Below, piece by piece: positions 11,966-23,604 of a DNA stretch of 64,000 bases (position 1 is the stretch's first letter; the number at the start of each line of letters is the position of its first letter). The notes below the pieces were generated by a model. That model searched no databases. It was not told the DNA's origin and saw only the letters and a list, made by a program, of their open reading frames with translations. The position numbers and the translations under genes were made by a program. The stretch comes from Sinonovacula constricta. Its lineage: Eukaryota > Mollusca > Bivalvia > Cardiida > Solecurtidae. The stretch lies in the NCBI GenBank assembly GCA_007844125.1, contig CM017561.1, positions 30,348,389 to 30,412,388 of the forward strand, given 5' to 3'.

Positions 11966-12287
11966 TTAACAAGAAGAATGTTTATGTTTATTGGCTTTAT
12001 CGTCTCACCAACAATATTTCAGTTATCCGGAGACGATGTCCACTATAAGCAGATATAGTGCTGCCTTCACAGTGTATAACATGCCGTGAACACCTGGCAT
12101 GATACCACACCCAGTCACAGTATCCTGACACCGGGTCAACCAGTCGTGGAACTACCCTTGTATTTGCTTGAGCGTTAGCAAGGGAGCAATACCACAACCT
12201 TTTTTAACGACTTTGGTATGTTGCGGCGCGGGATCGAACCCGGAGCCACGCTCTATCGATTGCGCCATAAGGTCCGGTTTAACAAGA
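11966..12287 (-). mobile_element. tRNA-derived SINE, family 1, with short target-site duplication
   Basis: The reverse complement of the family-1 SINE. The tail side is at about 11,985 (TTATTGGCTTTATCGTCTCACC) and the head ends at GGTCCGG near 12,277. The B box (GGGATCGAACCCGG) is intact. The head lacks the segment between the anticodon region and the B box that is present at 7761. TTAACAAGA occurs on both sides (11,966-11,974 and 12,279-12,287) and is the likely target-site duplication. Confidence 0.9.
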
Positions 12288-14468
12288 CTGAAGAAAATGC
12301 GTTTCATTTTATAATTCCTTGGGGTCGAAGAGATTTAAAATTTTACATTTGACATTTACTTCATAACATATTGTCTGAAATATCGTCTTATGCCTGTTTT
12401 AGCCTTTCATTACTGTTTCGGTTCATCTTTATTTTTTTCCCCAAAACAACTCGCATAAAAATCATGTTTATCTTAAATATTATTACGTTGATAATTTACA
12501 AGAAAATGAGGCAAAAAGTACAGAAAGGCATGATTGGTTATATTTTGAAAAGTTGAAGCTAATTCAGTAGAAAACATTAACATATGATCATAAACGGAAC
12601 TTCTAAATGATACGTGTATAACATCAGAATCTACAGAAAGTTGTTCAAATGAAATGTATGTATGTCAGTATTTGTGTCATATGTAATGAATATATTATGT
12701 GTAATTAAAAATACTAATCGGCAAAACATATCAAAATAAAAATTGCGTTCTGACTGATACAACACAATTTTAGTTAAGGGGATAATGTCTCCGTGTCTTG
12801 TAAATGTGTGCATTTAAAAATCGCAAATTAAAAACAAGTTGATGTAAGTCCAAATCCTACTATGTCTTAAATATAAATAAGTAAGATATAATATAATTAA
12901 GTTTAATCTTTATATGGGATTGGTTCAATCTATTACGCAATTAAATAAATTCCGAAAATTCAAGACATAATCTCGACGATTAAGTTATTTTGTCTATCAA
13001 ACTCTAGCTTTATGTTAACAAATAATTTTATTAAATTAGTATATATGTTAAACGCTCTAATTCTGAACGATCAACTCGTTTTCACTTACACTATATACTT
13101 ATAATATTGCGTAATATATAATAATATTGTCTATATTATAATAATAGTTCAGTTCTCGCTCTCAGCGCTGGCCCCTTCACTGCGTTATCACTAAAGATTG
13201 ACTGGCCAGCGTACGGGGTGGCGCATATCTCTGTATCAAAGAGCTACTGCTTTTGAACTCCTTCATTGTTTACAAGATAGGTGCAGCTAGCAAAAGATAA
13301 ATACCATTGACTTTTCAGAGAGACTCGAGACGACACAGCTAAAAATAAATGACCCGTTAAAAGACAAAAAGAGACTAGGCGAGGCAGTAGTGTGATATTG
13401 CTTCATCTTCAAGCAGTTGTCAGAAACAATTCATATATGGCGTGTGTTCTTTTGATAGGTAATTTAGTGCCAAAGTCGGTTACGTTTTTAGGTAAATGTA
13501 TTAAAAAGAAGGGTCTTATTGTGGTTAAACATAAATTCAATTAATATTTGTTACATTTGGAGAAGAGGCTCAATCGAATGTAGGGCTACAGTATATCATG
13601 TTACAGCTAGATATATGTTTTCAGTTGATGTCGGACAACGGGTGACTACTTGGCTTATTCCATTTTTAAATGTCTTTTCGAGCACAAAATGTCACAGCTG
13701 ACCTTTTTATAGACAATAGAAGCCGAAACTTATAAGTCCCCGCCTCACTTCTACCTGTTCTACCAAAATGACATAAAACTGTCAATCAAACTGTCAATTG
13801 TCTTGACGTGTTAAAACTTGTCGTCACAAGGGGAAAAGTCAAGCCAGAATGCGTGGTTTGTTGCACATGAGCAGTTGAAAATAAAACCATTTATTAAAAT
13901 TATCTATCTATTTTGTTCATTGTAAAATTGAAAATAGAAAGGAGTTCTATTGAAATAAATCGCTGCGGAATTAAACTTTTCATAGCTTTTAAATGGCTAC
14001 AAATGTAAAATGCGACTTCTAAAAATGGAATTAAAACATTAAATGTTAAACCACAGAAAAGGAGCCGACTTATCTGCAACAAAGAAGCACCATTTTTCCT
14101 AATTTTGATCGCACTTCTCATTTATTGCACCGTCATACATGTTATGTGTGTTATGTTATTTAAATTTGTGACTTATAATTGAAAAATACAAACAGATCGG
14201 CCGTTTTCCTTACAGTTTATGTATATGTAAATTATGCAAAAAGACAACAAACAAATATAATACAAAAAGCAATATCCATCTAAGCCATTATACATGTAAA
14301 AACTCATACCAATTAACAAGTAATAAAGTCAGACTGTCGTAATTGAGATAATTATTTCAGATCATACTGACTTGCTTTTTCAGTAAATGTCATTGAAACA
14401 CGTCTTTTCAATTTCATATAGTTTATTACAAGAAGTACAGAACTGGAGCTCCATAAAACCAGACACAG
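12288..14468. other. Intergenic, no feature recognised
   Basis: No supported gene. A richer G+C patch at about 13,150-13,230 (CTCAGCGCTGGCCCC, ACTGGCCAGCGTACGG) stands out from its surroundings but contains no ORF I can support. Confidence 0.5.
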
Positions 14469-14877
14469 GAGCCATTTTCATAAAACATCTCAAACTGAGT
14501 TGTACCCTCAAACTTTATTGATGGTCATTTCACACTCAACTGAGTTTTTCCTCATATTTTATTCACGAAACGCACTTACTTATCCTAAACTGAGTGCGTT
14601 TTGTTTGTGTTTGAAGCGGCCCAAAATGTACCCTTCTAGTCCAGTGCACCTTAATCACATTCCTCAGCGTTGTCGTCTGCTAAAGTCAGCTATATTTGAG
14701 TATCAGCTAAGGGAAATCAATCCCAACCTTTAATATTTGAGTGAAAACTCAAGAGCTTAGGAGAATTTGATCCTCACTTTTTTTTAAAACTGTTTGAGTA
14801 AATTTTCTCAATTTGAGGGAAAATACTCAAATTTTGAGGTGGAATGGATATTTGTGATGTTTTGTGAATACTGAGCC
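14469..14877. mobile_element. Putative MITE with imperfect terminal inverted repeats
   Basis: The left end GAGCCATTTTCATAAAACAT (continuing CTCAAA..ACCCTCAAA) resembles the reverse complement of the right end near 14,877 (GGCTCAGTATTCACAAAACA, continuing TCACAAA..ACCTCAAAA). The similar portion runs for about 45 bp with mismatches. The interior about 410 bp is rich in CTCAA/TTGAG words on both sides (CTCAACTGAG, CTCAATTTGAGG), so much of it can fold back. I see no transposase and no clear target duplication. Confidence 0.45.
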
Positions 14878-15254
14878 AGAGAGTGTCATTTTGTCAATGG
14901 ACCGTTGCTAAACTTAGATTAATATTTCATACCCGCAATCTGATTCCAGAAGATGAAGCGTGCCATATATTTTAATCAAAGTATCCAAAGTTCACCAACA
15001 GTCGCCAATAATATAAGCGTCCTTATTATCAATTTTGGCACAATGCCTTGCAACATCGCCAGGGTAGCACACTGAAACATTGAAGGATAATTTGACATTG
15101 AAACATTATTTGACCTATAATTCATCCTGTAAGGATTGTTAGGTGTATTTCCTTTGATGGACATCAGATGGATTCAGAAAGTTAATTTTATTTATAGTCA
15201 ACCATTTTTGTGTAGTTTTTCAAATCGAAATACTACCATATTCATTTCTAAACA

Positions 15255-15613
15255 CTATCTGGACATTATTTTTCAATGACGTCACTACTTTCGTCATAAC
15301 TTATAGAAAATATCAGCGCTTGGACATTTTTTATTTAAATAGATCGTTTCTCATTTCTTTGCTTGCATTTGAGAAACTCGTCAGGAAGTGCGAGGTTAGA
15401 GCTCTATAAAACCGGTTTAAACACCCCAGTCGGTCCATATTGCCGACTGACCGTTCCAAGGTGGTAACTGTCGGGTTTGCTCTTTTCGTTTAATGACTCA
15501 TCACAAATTTGTTCTTACTTTTCGCTTGGCTTGCGTGTGAAATACATTTGTTCTATGCCTTTTCGGAGTTTGGTATATGTTGCAGTGCTCATAGAACTTG
15601 GTAATATATTCTT
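15255..15613 (+). mobile_element. Dispersed SINE-like element, subfamily 2, long copy
   Basis: The 5' part has TGACGTCA (15,277-15,284) and ATCAGCGCTTGGAC, as in the subfamily 1 long copies. The core is GTCAGGAAGTGCGAGG, then GCCGACTGACCGTTCCAAGG and TGGTAACTG. Downstream it departs from subfamily 1, with TTTAATGACTCATCACAAAT, TTTTCGGAGTTTGGTATATG and TTGCAGTGCTCATAGAACTT, ending AATATATTCTTA. Other subfamily 2 copies are at 17.6, 29.5, 31.9 and 59.3 kb. Confidence 0.8.
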
Positions 15614-16321
15614 ATTTAGTCTACACAGGACGATGCTGCCAGTTACATTAAATGACCATTCATGTCCACGTAAGTCTAGTAGAATGTTTTGTTTTTGTTT
15701 TTAAAAAAGAATGTCCTACCCATCTTTCTAAAATATTGTTATTTTGTTGGAAAACCGTAATATACGCAACGTTATATTATCAGTCAAGAGTTTGCAAGTT
15801 AACGTGTAATAGACCGAACATCTTTATAAATATTCAGATTTTTCCATTACTGCACAGGTTTTATAAATTAATATTTTAATATTTTATTCATTATTATTTA
15901 TATAAATAAGGGATATGAAGGATAGGAAATGACAAGATCTTACTGATTTGAATCAATAAGGCAAATATCAGATCATTGTGTCCTTAGCTGGTAGAAAGAA
16001 CAATAAAGATGAACGTCATTGTTGATGATGCGTTTTGGGTCTAAATCAATTGGAATGGGGGGTTGAAGGTCTACAATCAGGTTCTAAGGATTCTATGCCC
16101 TTATTTATAATGTCTGATGATATTTAAAAAAAAATATTGAAACACAACGATTATTATTACAACATTTGAGATTTTAGAACATGGTAATTTGCAAAAGGAC
16201 ATACGTCTGTATAGAAAATATTGAACATTACCAGTTCCCTTTAGAATGGTTTGACAAAACGTAAACAAATCTTGATTTAATGAGAAACCCCAACAAACTC
16301 CAACAAAATATTTTCATCAAA

Positions 16322-16566
16322 GAAAAGGGAGAGGCGGGGGCGGGGGGCCCTTGGTGTAGTGGTAGAGTCGCCGACTTGTAAATCCTTTGACCGCTTAGTC
16401 TCTCACCGCGTGGGTTTGGGTCTCGTTCGTGGCGAAGGACTTACTGTGGGAAGGTCCTTCAGCTGACCTGCGGTGCGCCGGTGGTTCTATCCAGACATTT
16501 GTCTGGGGTCTTCCTCCACCATTTGATCGCTGCGATGTATTAAAAAAAGCACAGCGAAAAGGGAGA
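16322..16566 (+). mobile_element. tRNA-derived SINE, family 2, with perfect 11-bp target-site duplication
   Basis: The head CCCTTGGTGTAGTGGTAGAG (16,349 on) is an A-box-like tRNA start, and CGTGGGTTTGGGTCTCG is a weak B box. The body carries AAGGTCCTTCAGCTGACC and GGTGCGCCGGTGGTTCTA and ends CGCTGCGATGTATTAAAAAAA. GAAAAGGGAGA flanks it exactly at 16,322-16,332 and 16,556-16,566. The perfect duplication suggests a fairly young insertion. A degraded relative lies on the minus strand at 54.2 kb. Confidence 0.85.
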
Positions 16567-17552
16567 ACTAAACAACTAAAAACTTGACAGCGTTGCGTTC
16601 AGGTAAAATCAGGTGAGCCTTATTCAAATTCATGATACAAGCAAAACATAACATAAGAAATGTAATATCCAGCAATATCATGTACAATAACGAAAGCATG
16701 AACGATTTTTGGAGTTTAAATAGAAACTGACTCTGTTTGTCAATATGCCATCTTTGGCAAGAAAACAAACATATGTTGTTATGGCTACTAGATCTTACTA
16801 TATAGTTGATATTTAGATAAACTTGCATGTTCAAGCTTCTATAGAATCAACAACTCAGAGATATACGATATGTAATATTTGGGAAAAAAACCCTGACAAA
16901 CTACTACTTAAATGGCGGACATGTCTTGTGGTTAGAATAAATAATTAAACCGAGTTTTATCCATAAATCATCCATAAAAGCATTCAGCACGATACAAAAT
17001 GACTCAACTTGATCGGCCTTTAACACTGGTTGTATACATTTTTCTTATTTGTGTATGAGTAAACTTTTCAATATTTATTCTAAATCAATGTGGACGGTTT
17101 CGTTTTTCATATCTTCACTGACATGAAAGTGTCAAATAAATGTTGCTTGCAAGAAAGTTTGGAGTATGCGGACAATATTTAGTTGAGTTTGTTGAAACAC
17201 AGCTACACAAGTTAACAATCCTGGACACGTAATTTTATGCAACGGGTTTTGTCGACTTAATACTGACAAGAAACACTCGTCCGTCAAGGAAAATGAGTTC
17301 TTTTTTGTTCGGATGCCTTTTGTCTTACACTGCATATTCTTCCTAGTGTGAATTAATCAGCCATTTACAAAAAGTATGGATCCCTATTCGACACTTTCTT
17401 ATCGTATCTGCCGAAACTGGAACAAGGGTAGTAATTCTTTGCATGTTGATGTTAGCCATTTTTGTATAGCTACTTGCATCCAATTTATGTGCATGTGTAG
17501 GTTACATACACAGTTCCATACATATAAAGCATACAATTTACAATTTTTAAAA

Positions 17553-17790
17553 AAGAATATGTGACAAAGCCCAAGCAGAATTGCAACATATGCCAAAATT
17601 TAAAAAGACACAGGACAAAAGTATTTACATGCAAACCAAATGTAAAAGAACAAATCTGTGATGAGTCATTTAACAAATAGAGTAAACCCGACAGTTATCG
17701 CCTTGGAGCTATCAGTCGGCAATATGGACCGACTGGAGTGCTTAAACCGATTTTACAACGCTCAAACCTCGCCCTTTCTGATGGATTTCT
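17553..17790 (-). mobile_element. Dispersed SINE-like element, subfamily 2
   Basis: On the minus strand it has AGGGCGAGGTTTGAGCGTTG, a core GCCGACTGATAGCTCCAAGG with CGATAACTG, AATGACTCATCACAGATTTG and a 3' end near TTGCAATTCTGCTTGGGCTT. Short ORFs on both strands here are repeat by-products. Confidence 0.75.
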
Positions 17791-18068
17791 TAAAAACAGA
17801 CATACACATATATAGACGATACTTACTTACATTATTAGTTGTGCCTTTCATCTGGGGATTATTAACAGTCTTATAAGATGTATAGAATGGAACATCATAC
17901 ACATTTAAATATCGACTAATCTGTAAAAAATTGTATTTCTGACAGACTTGTAATTTCTTAGTCAAGAGGGATGCCCCCAAATCAATTTATAATGTCATTT
18001 TAATTGAGTTACTTAAGTTTATGTTGTTACATTTGGATCTTGCTCTCTATGTCTGCTCTGAGATGGTG

Positions 18069-18366
18069 TTTGTTGATTGGGTTTAACGTCTCACCTACAA
18101 TATTTCAATTATTTGAAGACAGTGTCCACTTGAAGCAGATTTAGTTCTGCCTTCACTGTGTATAACATGTCGTGAACACCTGACATGATACCACACCCAC
18201 TCACATTATCATGACAAGGGACCAACCAGTCTTGCAAATATCCTTATATTTGTTTGAGCTTTAACCACTGAGCAATACCACTAACATTTTAACGACTTTG
18301 GTATATCGTTGTCGGGGATTGAACCCGGGGCCTTCCGTACCTGGAGCCGACGCTACCAGGTCCGGT
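18069..18366 (-). mobile_element. tRNA-derived SINE, family 1, internally deleted head
   Basis: The reverse complement of the family-1 body (tail TTGATTGGGTTTAACGTCTC, then GTGTATAACATGTCGTGAAC) and head (GGATTGAACCCGGGGCC as B box, CCTGGAGCC, GGTCCGG at the end). The A-box segment between the anticodon region and the 5' end has been lost. Confidence 0.88.
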
Positions 18367-19439
18367 GTGTGAAATTTTAAACAGACGTGTCTATCCCCTA
18401 GAGTATACACACATTGTATCTCAGCCCTGTCTAAGAGTATGCAGTAAAGATAGTTTCCACATCAGTGAAGATCCCTTATCTTGGAAGCCATCTTTGATGG
18501 CAACTTCAAGGGATTTTCAGATGAATTGTATAGAAGCGTATTGTTTGTAATATCTTCATTTGTGGTCCAAATATTAAAAGCTATACGCCATTAGAAAGCT
18601 CTTGAAATTTATATTTTTAGAATGCAATATTTTTAAAATTGACAAATGCACAAAGAAAAATACACAGAAATAAATAAAATTATTGGCTCATCCTTAAACA
18701 AAATGAACATCGTATGTTTTGTTTAGTTGTATCTTTTTTTTACATTTTAATTTATCAAATGAAGTTTTGTTATTTAAAATACTTTATAAAAGCTGTTAAA
18801 TTTGATATAAAATTCAGTTAAATAGACTGAAAATAAAAACACTCTGGTGAGTTTAATACAACACATATTTCCAGATTTCAGCCTGCATTAGCTTCTGCCT
18901 TCAAAGATGTCTGCCTTAAACTGTCTAATCAGTGCCTATGACATCACATAGAAACTTACTATTGTACTAGAAACAAGAAATCTCCTGAACTAGAACTAGA
19001 GTAAAAAAACAATAAACCCTAATTAAATCCTATTCAATAAGAAACAAATAAGGAGAAAATAACTTTTATATTTTTATCAATGAAAAAAGAATAACAGTAT
19101 ACCCTGAACATAAAGCAGTTATGGTTTAAATGTAAAAATATATATTATAATTATATATTATAATATTAATATTTAATATTATAAAAATATTATAAGCATC
19201 ATAAGATATTGTCTTGCATTCATCTTGATAAAATGCATATGGACACTAAAAGCGCAGAATAAAACACTCATTAGTCAAACTAGAAGGCGATTGAAGGAAT
19301 ACATGTGTACCCCTTTTTAACGGAGTTTTATGAAAATTTTAGAAGAAATGAAATTGTCAGATAAGTTATATTTGCACAAACCTCCCGCGTATCAATGGCT
19401 AACAATATGAGAGGATTGCCACTAAATGTCGATCTTCTT

Positions 19440-19640
19440 TCTTTTTTCCCTCCCTGCCACGCATTTGATTAGCTTTTTGTCAACTGGTCCTTGGTGGGGT
19501 TATTTTATTTCCCGAACGGACTACCGATGGAGAAGAGAGAAATTATATTGATAAAGCAACGTCATAGAAATGATACATGTAGCTTTGATCACTGGTCAAT
19601 CAATGGAAATATACCTTTGGGGATGGATACCAAAATCAGA
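19440..19640 (+). pseudogene. Fragment of the cysteine-rich exon family
   Basis: AATGATACATGTAGCTTTGA followed by TCACTGGTCAATCAATGG reads N-D-T-C-S-F-D-H-W-S-I-N-G in an open frame. The copies at 46.8 and 59.7 kb read N-D-T-C-S-F-Y-H-W-L-I-N-(W/G). Upstream the frame stays open through M-E-K-R-E-I-I-L-I-K-Q-R-H-R, but the acceptor position reads CCG, not CAG. Similarity stops just after the motif and a TAG follows within a dozen codons. This is a truncated copy or an unrelated-end pseudogene. Confidence 0.4.
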
Positions 19641-20619
19641 CATTAGTTATTTAAATTTCAGTCAAGTATGTTTTATTTATAAATATATTTAACATAGCTT
19701 ATAAATATTTTTTTCTTTTTCCATGGTGCCTACAATCCGTATTTGTTTTAGGCAAGCCGACATGTTTTTCTTTACAGGCTAAGAAAGGTTAACTAGAAAT
19801 CGGTAAATCAACATCTTCACATATTTTAGCCATCAAAACAGGACGACAAATAAACTTGCCAAGAAATAACAGAAATTGCCAAACTGTCACCTGAAACAAA
19901 TAGAAGATGAATACCATTTTATCTTAATCCGTCCAAAATATTCAAATATAAGAAAAAAAGCATATCAAACCATATTATTTGACATGACACGCACTGCAAA
20001 AATTTATAAATTTAATGTCAAATACATCTGTTAATATTATAAATAATTTAAGCAAATATATTTATCATGCTTACTTGTTAAGAACAAATTTATTACGACA
20101 GTATTGTTATATATATTACATTGATGTAATTTACCAATACTCCTCTGAAAACGATCCATATCAGTTGTGCTAAGGATTATTAAATTGTTTTGCTATAAAC
20201 ATGTGTATGTTTTACGCAATGAAATGTTGTATTGTATTGTTATTGAATAGTACTGTAAGAGACATTATTCAGCCTGACTCTTGACTAAAGTTTTACGTCC
20301 GTCTTAATGGAGCAGTGGGTTTTCATTATCTGCAAAAAGTGCACGCGCGATAAACAGGAATAAATTATTTTAGTTTAAGTCTCGAAATTCGTGCTTAAAA
20401 AACGAAAATACATAAAACATAGCTAGTTTGTTATTGCAAAACAGCAACAACAGCGACAAAAATGAGTAGATCAATAGGAATGGTCATCGTTCGGGCAAAT
20501 CAAAAGTCTATTTTAGCACAAAAATGCAAATTATTTGTATACACACCGCTTACTTCAAAATTATTACCGAGTTTGGCGTTGAACAACCACGACACTTTAT
20601 TCTGAATGCTTCCAACAAA

Positions 20620-20800
20620 CAAATGCGAAATGTAGCATGACATCCGGCACAACACTTCCTCGCCTCCGTCTCTCTTCATTATTTACCGGCCATTTTTAGT
20701 CGTGTCCCATCGAGTCACTTTGAAATGTCAAAGGTATTTTCTCATTTACTGTCGACACTTATCTTACAGACAATATTTACAATCGATATGTTGGCGACAC
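20620..20800. repeat. Dispersed conserved block, family 4, copy 1
   Basis: Shared order of words with copies at 36.2, 44.6 and 57.9 kb: CTCTCTTCATTATTTACCGG, CGTGTC, GAAATGTCAAA, then GTCGACACTTATCTTACAGAC, AATATTTACAATCGAT. I see no coding frame kept in all copies. Its nature (old transposon or duplicated gene flank) is unknown. Confidence 0.5.
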
Positions 20801-21420
20801 GCTCTTCACTAACCTTATGATGTTCATAAGGAACAGTAGGCTCAAAATAAAGCGATATGTGTGCTGCCCCGGCTTATTTACCATTCATATATAAATGTCG
20901 TAGAACTACCAACACAATGTTCTGAATATTTGTGCAAAAGCGTATTGAGCTTTGTAAATAGCGACCATTTTAAGTGATCTTTGTGCGACATCGCATTATT
21001 TATGTAGGCATTTTTAATTAAGGAGGCTTACATGGATATAAGATTACAAATAGCATTTGTTCTTTGAAATGAAAAAAAAACGCATGACAGGAATGACCTT
21101 TTGCACAAAAAATAAATTTTCGTGGACAAGTTTACGAGCACACAACAGAAAATGTCTCCATAAAACGGCCCTTCCCCGTCATATGTTAGTTTGCAGTCTG
21201 TCTTTTACTATGACTTCTAATCTCCACCTCACCTCGACCGGCCTCCATCTGCTGGTTGGACCTCTGATTGTCTTTTGATGTAAGAAGGCAATGTATGTAT
21301 CCTTGTACAATATGTCAGCTGTAACACTGTTTTCTGTGGCTTCTTGGATGCTATCTGACCAGGAATCCCCTTCGCTGGCAGTTGAAACTCCAGGTGGTCC
21401 TTCGATTGTAGCTGTTTAGG

Positions 21421-22051
21421 CGGCGTTTATGATATGTTTTTAAACGTATTACCTCTAAACAATACTACGTTTTATTTTGTTGATTTTCTAAAATTCTATT
21501 ATTTCTTCCGTATTTTTTACATTTCACTTTTGACACTTTTGGCATATGACGTCATGGCATTTATGACGTCATTATATGGTTCTTATAATATATCAGCGCT
21601 TGTACTGCTTTATTTTATTTGATACTACTCTATCATTTGGAATTTTTTGGTTGCCGAGGCTTTTATCTACTGTACATACTGTACATATGTTGTTTTATTT
21701 CTAGTTATTATGTATGTACATAAGTTCATTTTATCTTTTTAACTCCTGATGCAGGTGCTTACTGTTAGTTGTTTCACTTTTATGGTATATTTTTATTTAC
21801 ACTGTTTGTTTTATAGAAAAACCTTCAGGAAGTGCGAGGTTGGAGCGCTCCACAAACCAGGTTTAAGCACCCCAGTTGGCCCTTTTGCCGACTGACCGTT
21901 CCAAGGCGGTAACTGATGTTTTTTTTTATGTGTGTTATGTCTCGTCGTGTTTTTTGTCACATTTACATTTACCATTTTTGCCTTTGTCTACAGGTAGATA
22001 AAATTTCAATATCTGTGAAAATTTTGATAGGACCTTTTCTTATTTACCTAT
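21421..22051 (+). mobile_element. Dispersed SINE-like element, subfamily 1, full length
   Basis: About 630 bp aligning end to end with 41,852-42,500. It starts CGGCGTTTATGATATG and ends GGACCTTTTCTTATTTACCTAT. Landmarks are paired TGACGTCA palindromes (21,547-21,554 and 21,564-21,571), TATCAGCGCTTGTACTGC, TACTGTACATACTGTACATA, the palindrome TTGGAGCGCTCCA, the core GCCGACTGACCGTTCCAAGG with CGGTAACTG, and GTGTGTTATGTCTCGTC. No protein domain, terminal inverted repeat or canonical tRNA boxes are seen, so it is non-autonomous. Whether it is a SINE is inferred from the 12-bp flanking duplication of the 41.8-kb copy. Confidence 0.85.
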
Positions 22052-22881
22052 GTATCCCAATGTTTTACTTTCTCCTCGATTTTCTTCTGCCTATCCGAGA
22101 ATTAGTATATTTTTATTGTGTATTTCGACAAGGCTGCATAATTCATATTTTGATAAGCATATTTTAACAACTTAATTTTGAGTATGAGTAAATAATATTT
22201 AACAAAAATTTGAAAAGGTAAGTATTTTAGAGTATTGTCTTCTGTGAAGAAAATATTTTTTGAAAATACTCCTTCCCAGTGATGGTTGTTTATATTATTT
22301 TGTAAAGTAATTTTCCATTTGGTTGTGAACATCGATAGATTCGTCTTAGTTTAAATAAATACATTGCTATTAATTCATTCTTATAAAATGCTAATTTATT
22401 AGTTTTATGAATTATTTAACTTAACTGAACTATTGTTAGAGCGTTGTTTTTCACACAACTGTTTTGATTGCATTATTACAACTGTATTAGGTAAGTAAAA
22501 AGCATGTATTTGAAGAAAAAAAAATCGTAAAAAATATTTTTAACGTGTGGACAATTTATTGGTTTACAGCATTATTTTGAAATCTAGTTTGCCTTGGGCC
22601 AATACCACTGCACTCAGACAAATCACAGGGTCAATATCAAAGCACTTATTTATTAACAAATACTAACGATTAATGTATTGAAAGAAAAATATAATAAGAA
22701 GTAAAAATGATAACTTATGTTAGTGTTTAACAATACGTTTTTAACAATACATTTATATCTGTTTTATCACTTGTCATTGTTCGCTTTCCTTGTAGTTAAA
22801 GTGAAAATGATGTTTTGCTTTTAAAATTGAGAGGCTTAACGGTGGTTGCCTTTATTTTTTTGTTTGTAACAATATCTGTAA

Positions 22882-23163
22882 TTAAAAACGGGAAACCTGC
22901 TAAAAATAGACATCGATGTCACAGCGGATGACGTGAATGAACTAGAACATAACTGGTCACATTGTTTTCTTGGTTTAAAAATAGCTAACTGTGCAGCGTG
23001 GCTTAGATGGGAAATACATGTTTGTAATGATGATTGTGACGTTATGGTTCAATTTTCAGAAGGTGTAGGTCACCAAAAAACAGCATTTTACGAGATCTGT
23101 TCAAATAACAATGGTTTACTAAGATGTATAATTAAAACATTTTGGTTCAAACTGTCGGACTAA
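22882..23163 (+). CDS. Unrecognised exon-like open frame, 93 codons, cysteine- and tryptophan-rich
   Basis: The frame is open from just after TAA 22,879-22,881 to TAA 23,161-23,163. It reads ..D-I-D-V-T-A-D-D-V-N-E-L-E-H-N-W-S-H-C-F.. and includes L-R-W-E-I-H-V-C-N-D-D-C-D and S-E-G-V-G-H-Q-K-T-A-F-Y-E-I-C-S. It has six Cys and four Trp, and uses G/C-containing codons more than its surroundings. The only ATG inside is well downstream (about 23,044), so if coding it is an exon or gene fragment. Candidate acceptors AAAAATAG (22,910) and GTCACAG (22,924) have weak pyrimidine tracts. No homologue is seen elsewhere in the window. It could be a chance ORF. Confidence 0.3.
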   Translation, partial: LKTGNLLKIDIDVTADDVNELEHNWSHCFLGLKIANCAAWLRWEIHVCNDDCDVMVQFSEGVGHQKTAFYEICSNNNGLLRCIIKTFWFKLSD

Positions 23164-23439
23164 CTTTAAAATATCATATATATTATTGTGATTGCTTTTT
23201 CTATGTTTATTTATTAAGATGTTTCATTTGCGACAAAAATTAAACAAGCATCATAAATATTAAATAGTTTTCATGGCTTTTTCCCCTTAGCAATCAGCAA
23301 CAGAGCGAAGAAAGAATACACAGATTGTCACAATATCCCTTATGATAAATTGATCATTACGCTTAGAAAATTATTCCAGTTATTCATCAACGAGTGTGGG
23401 CACAAGTAAACAATCTCAACCACAACTCGGTGATAAGGG

Positions 23440-23604
23440 CATTCCTTAATATGACTTGTCACGAGGCTTCAAAAAAGCAAAATTGACAAATAAACAGTCA
23501 TCGCACATCCTGTGAATCAATAGACGTTGTTGACCAAGGAGAATAGTCGCACTCCACGAACTCATTTTTCTTTGACGGTGGGCCACAAGATATATTAGTA
23601 ATTT
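23440..23604 (-). pseudogene. Terminal-exon-like fragment, C-x-Y-x-P-W-S family, copy 2
   Basis: On the minus strand a strong acceptor (TTTCTCTATTCCAG) ends at 23,605. The frame then reads I-T-N-I-S-C-G-P-P-S-K-K-N-E-F-V-E-C-D-Y, continuing S-P-W-S-T-T-S-I-D-S-Q-D-V-R, to TGA (23,498-23,500). It shares Cys-Gly-Pro and C-x-Y-x-P-W-S-x-x-x-I-D with the 7.0-kb copy. Compared with that copy there is one extra base just before the stop, which removes the C-A-D-C-L ending. The AATAAA block has decayed to ATTAAG. It is the cleanest of the three copies at its 5' part. Confidence 0.4.

Noticed and set aside
21916..22167. 83-codon hydrophobic ORF
   Set aside because: It lies across the 3' end of a SINE-like element; the same frame is broken in other copies.
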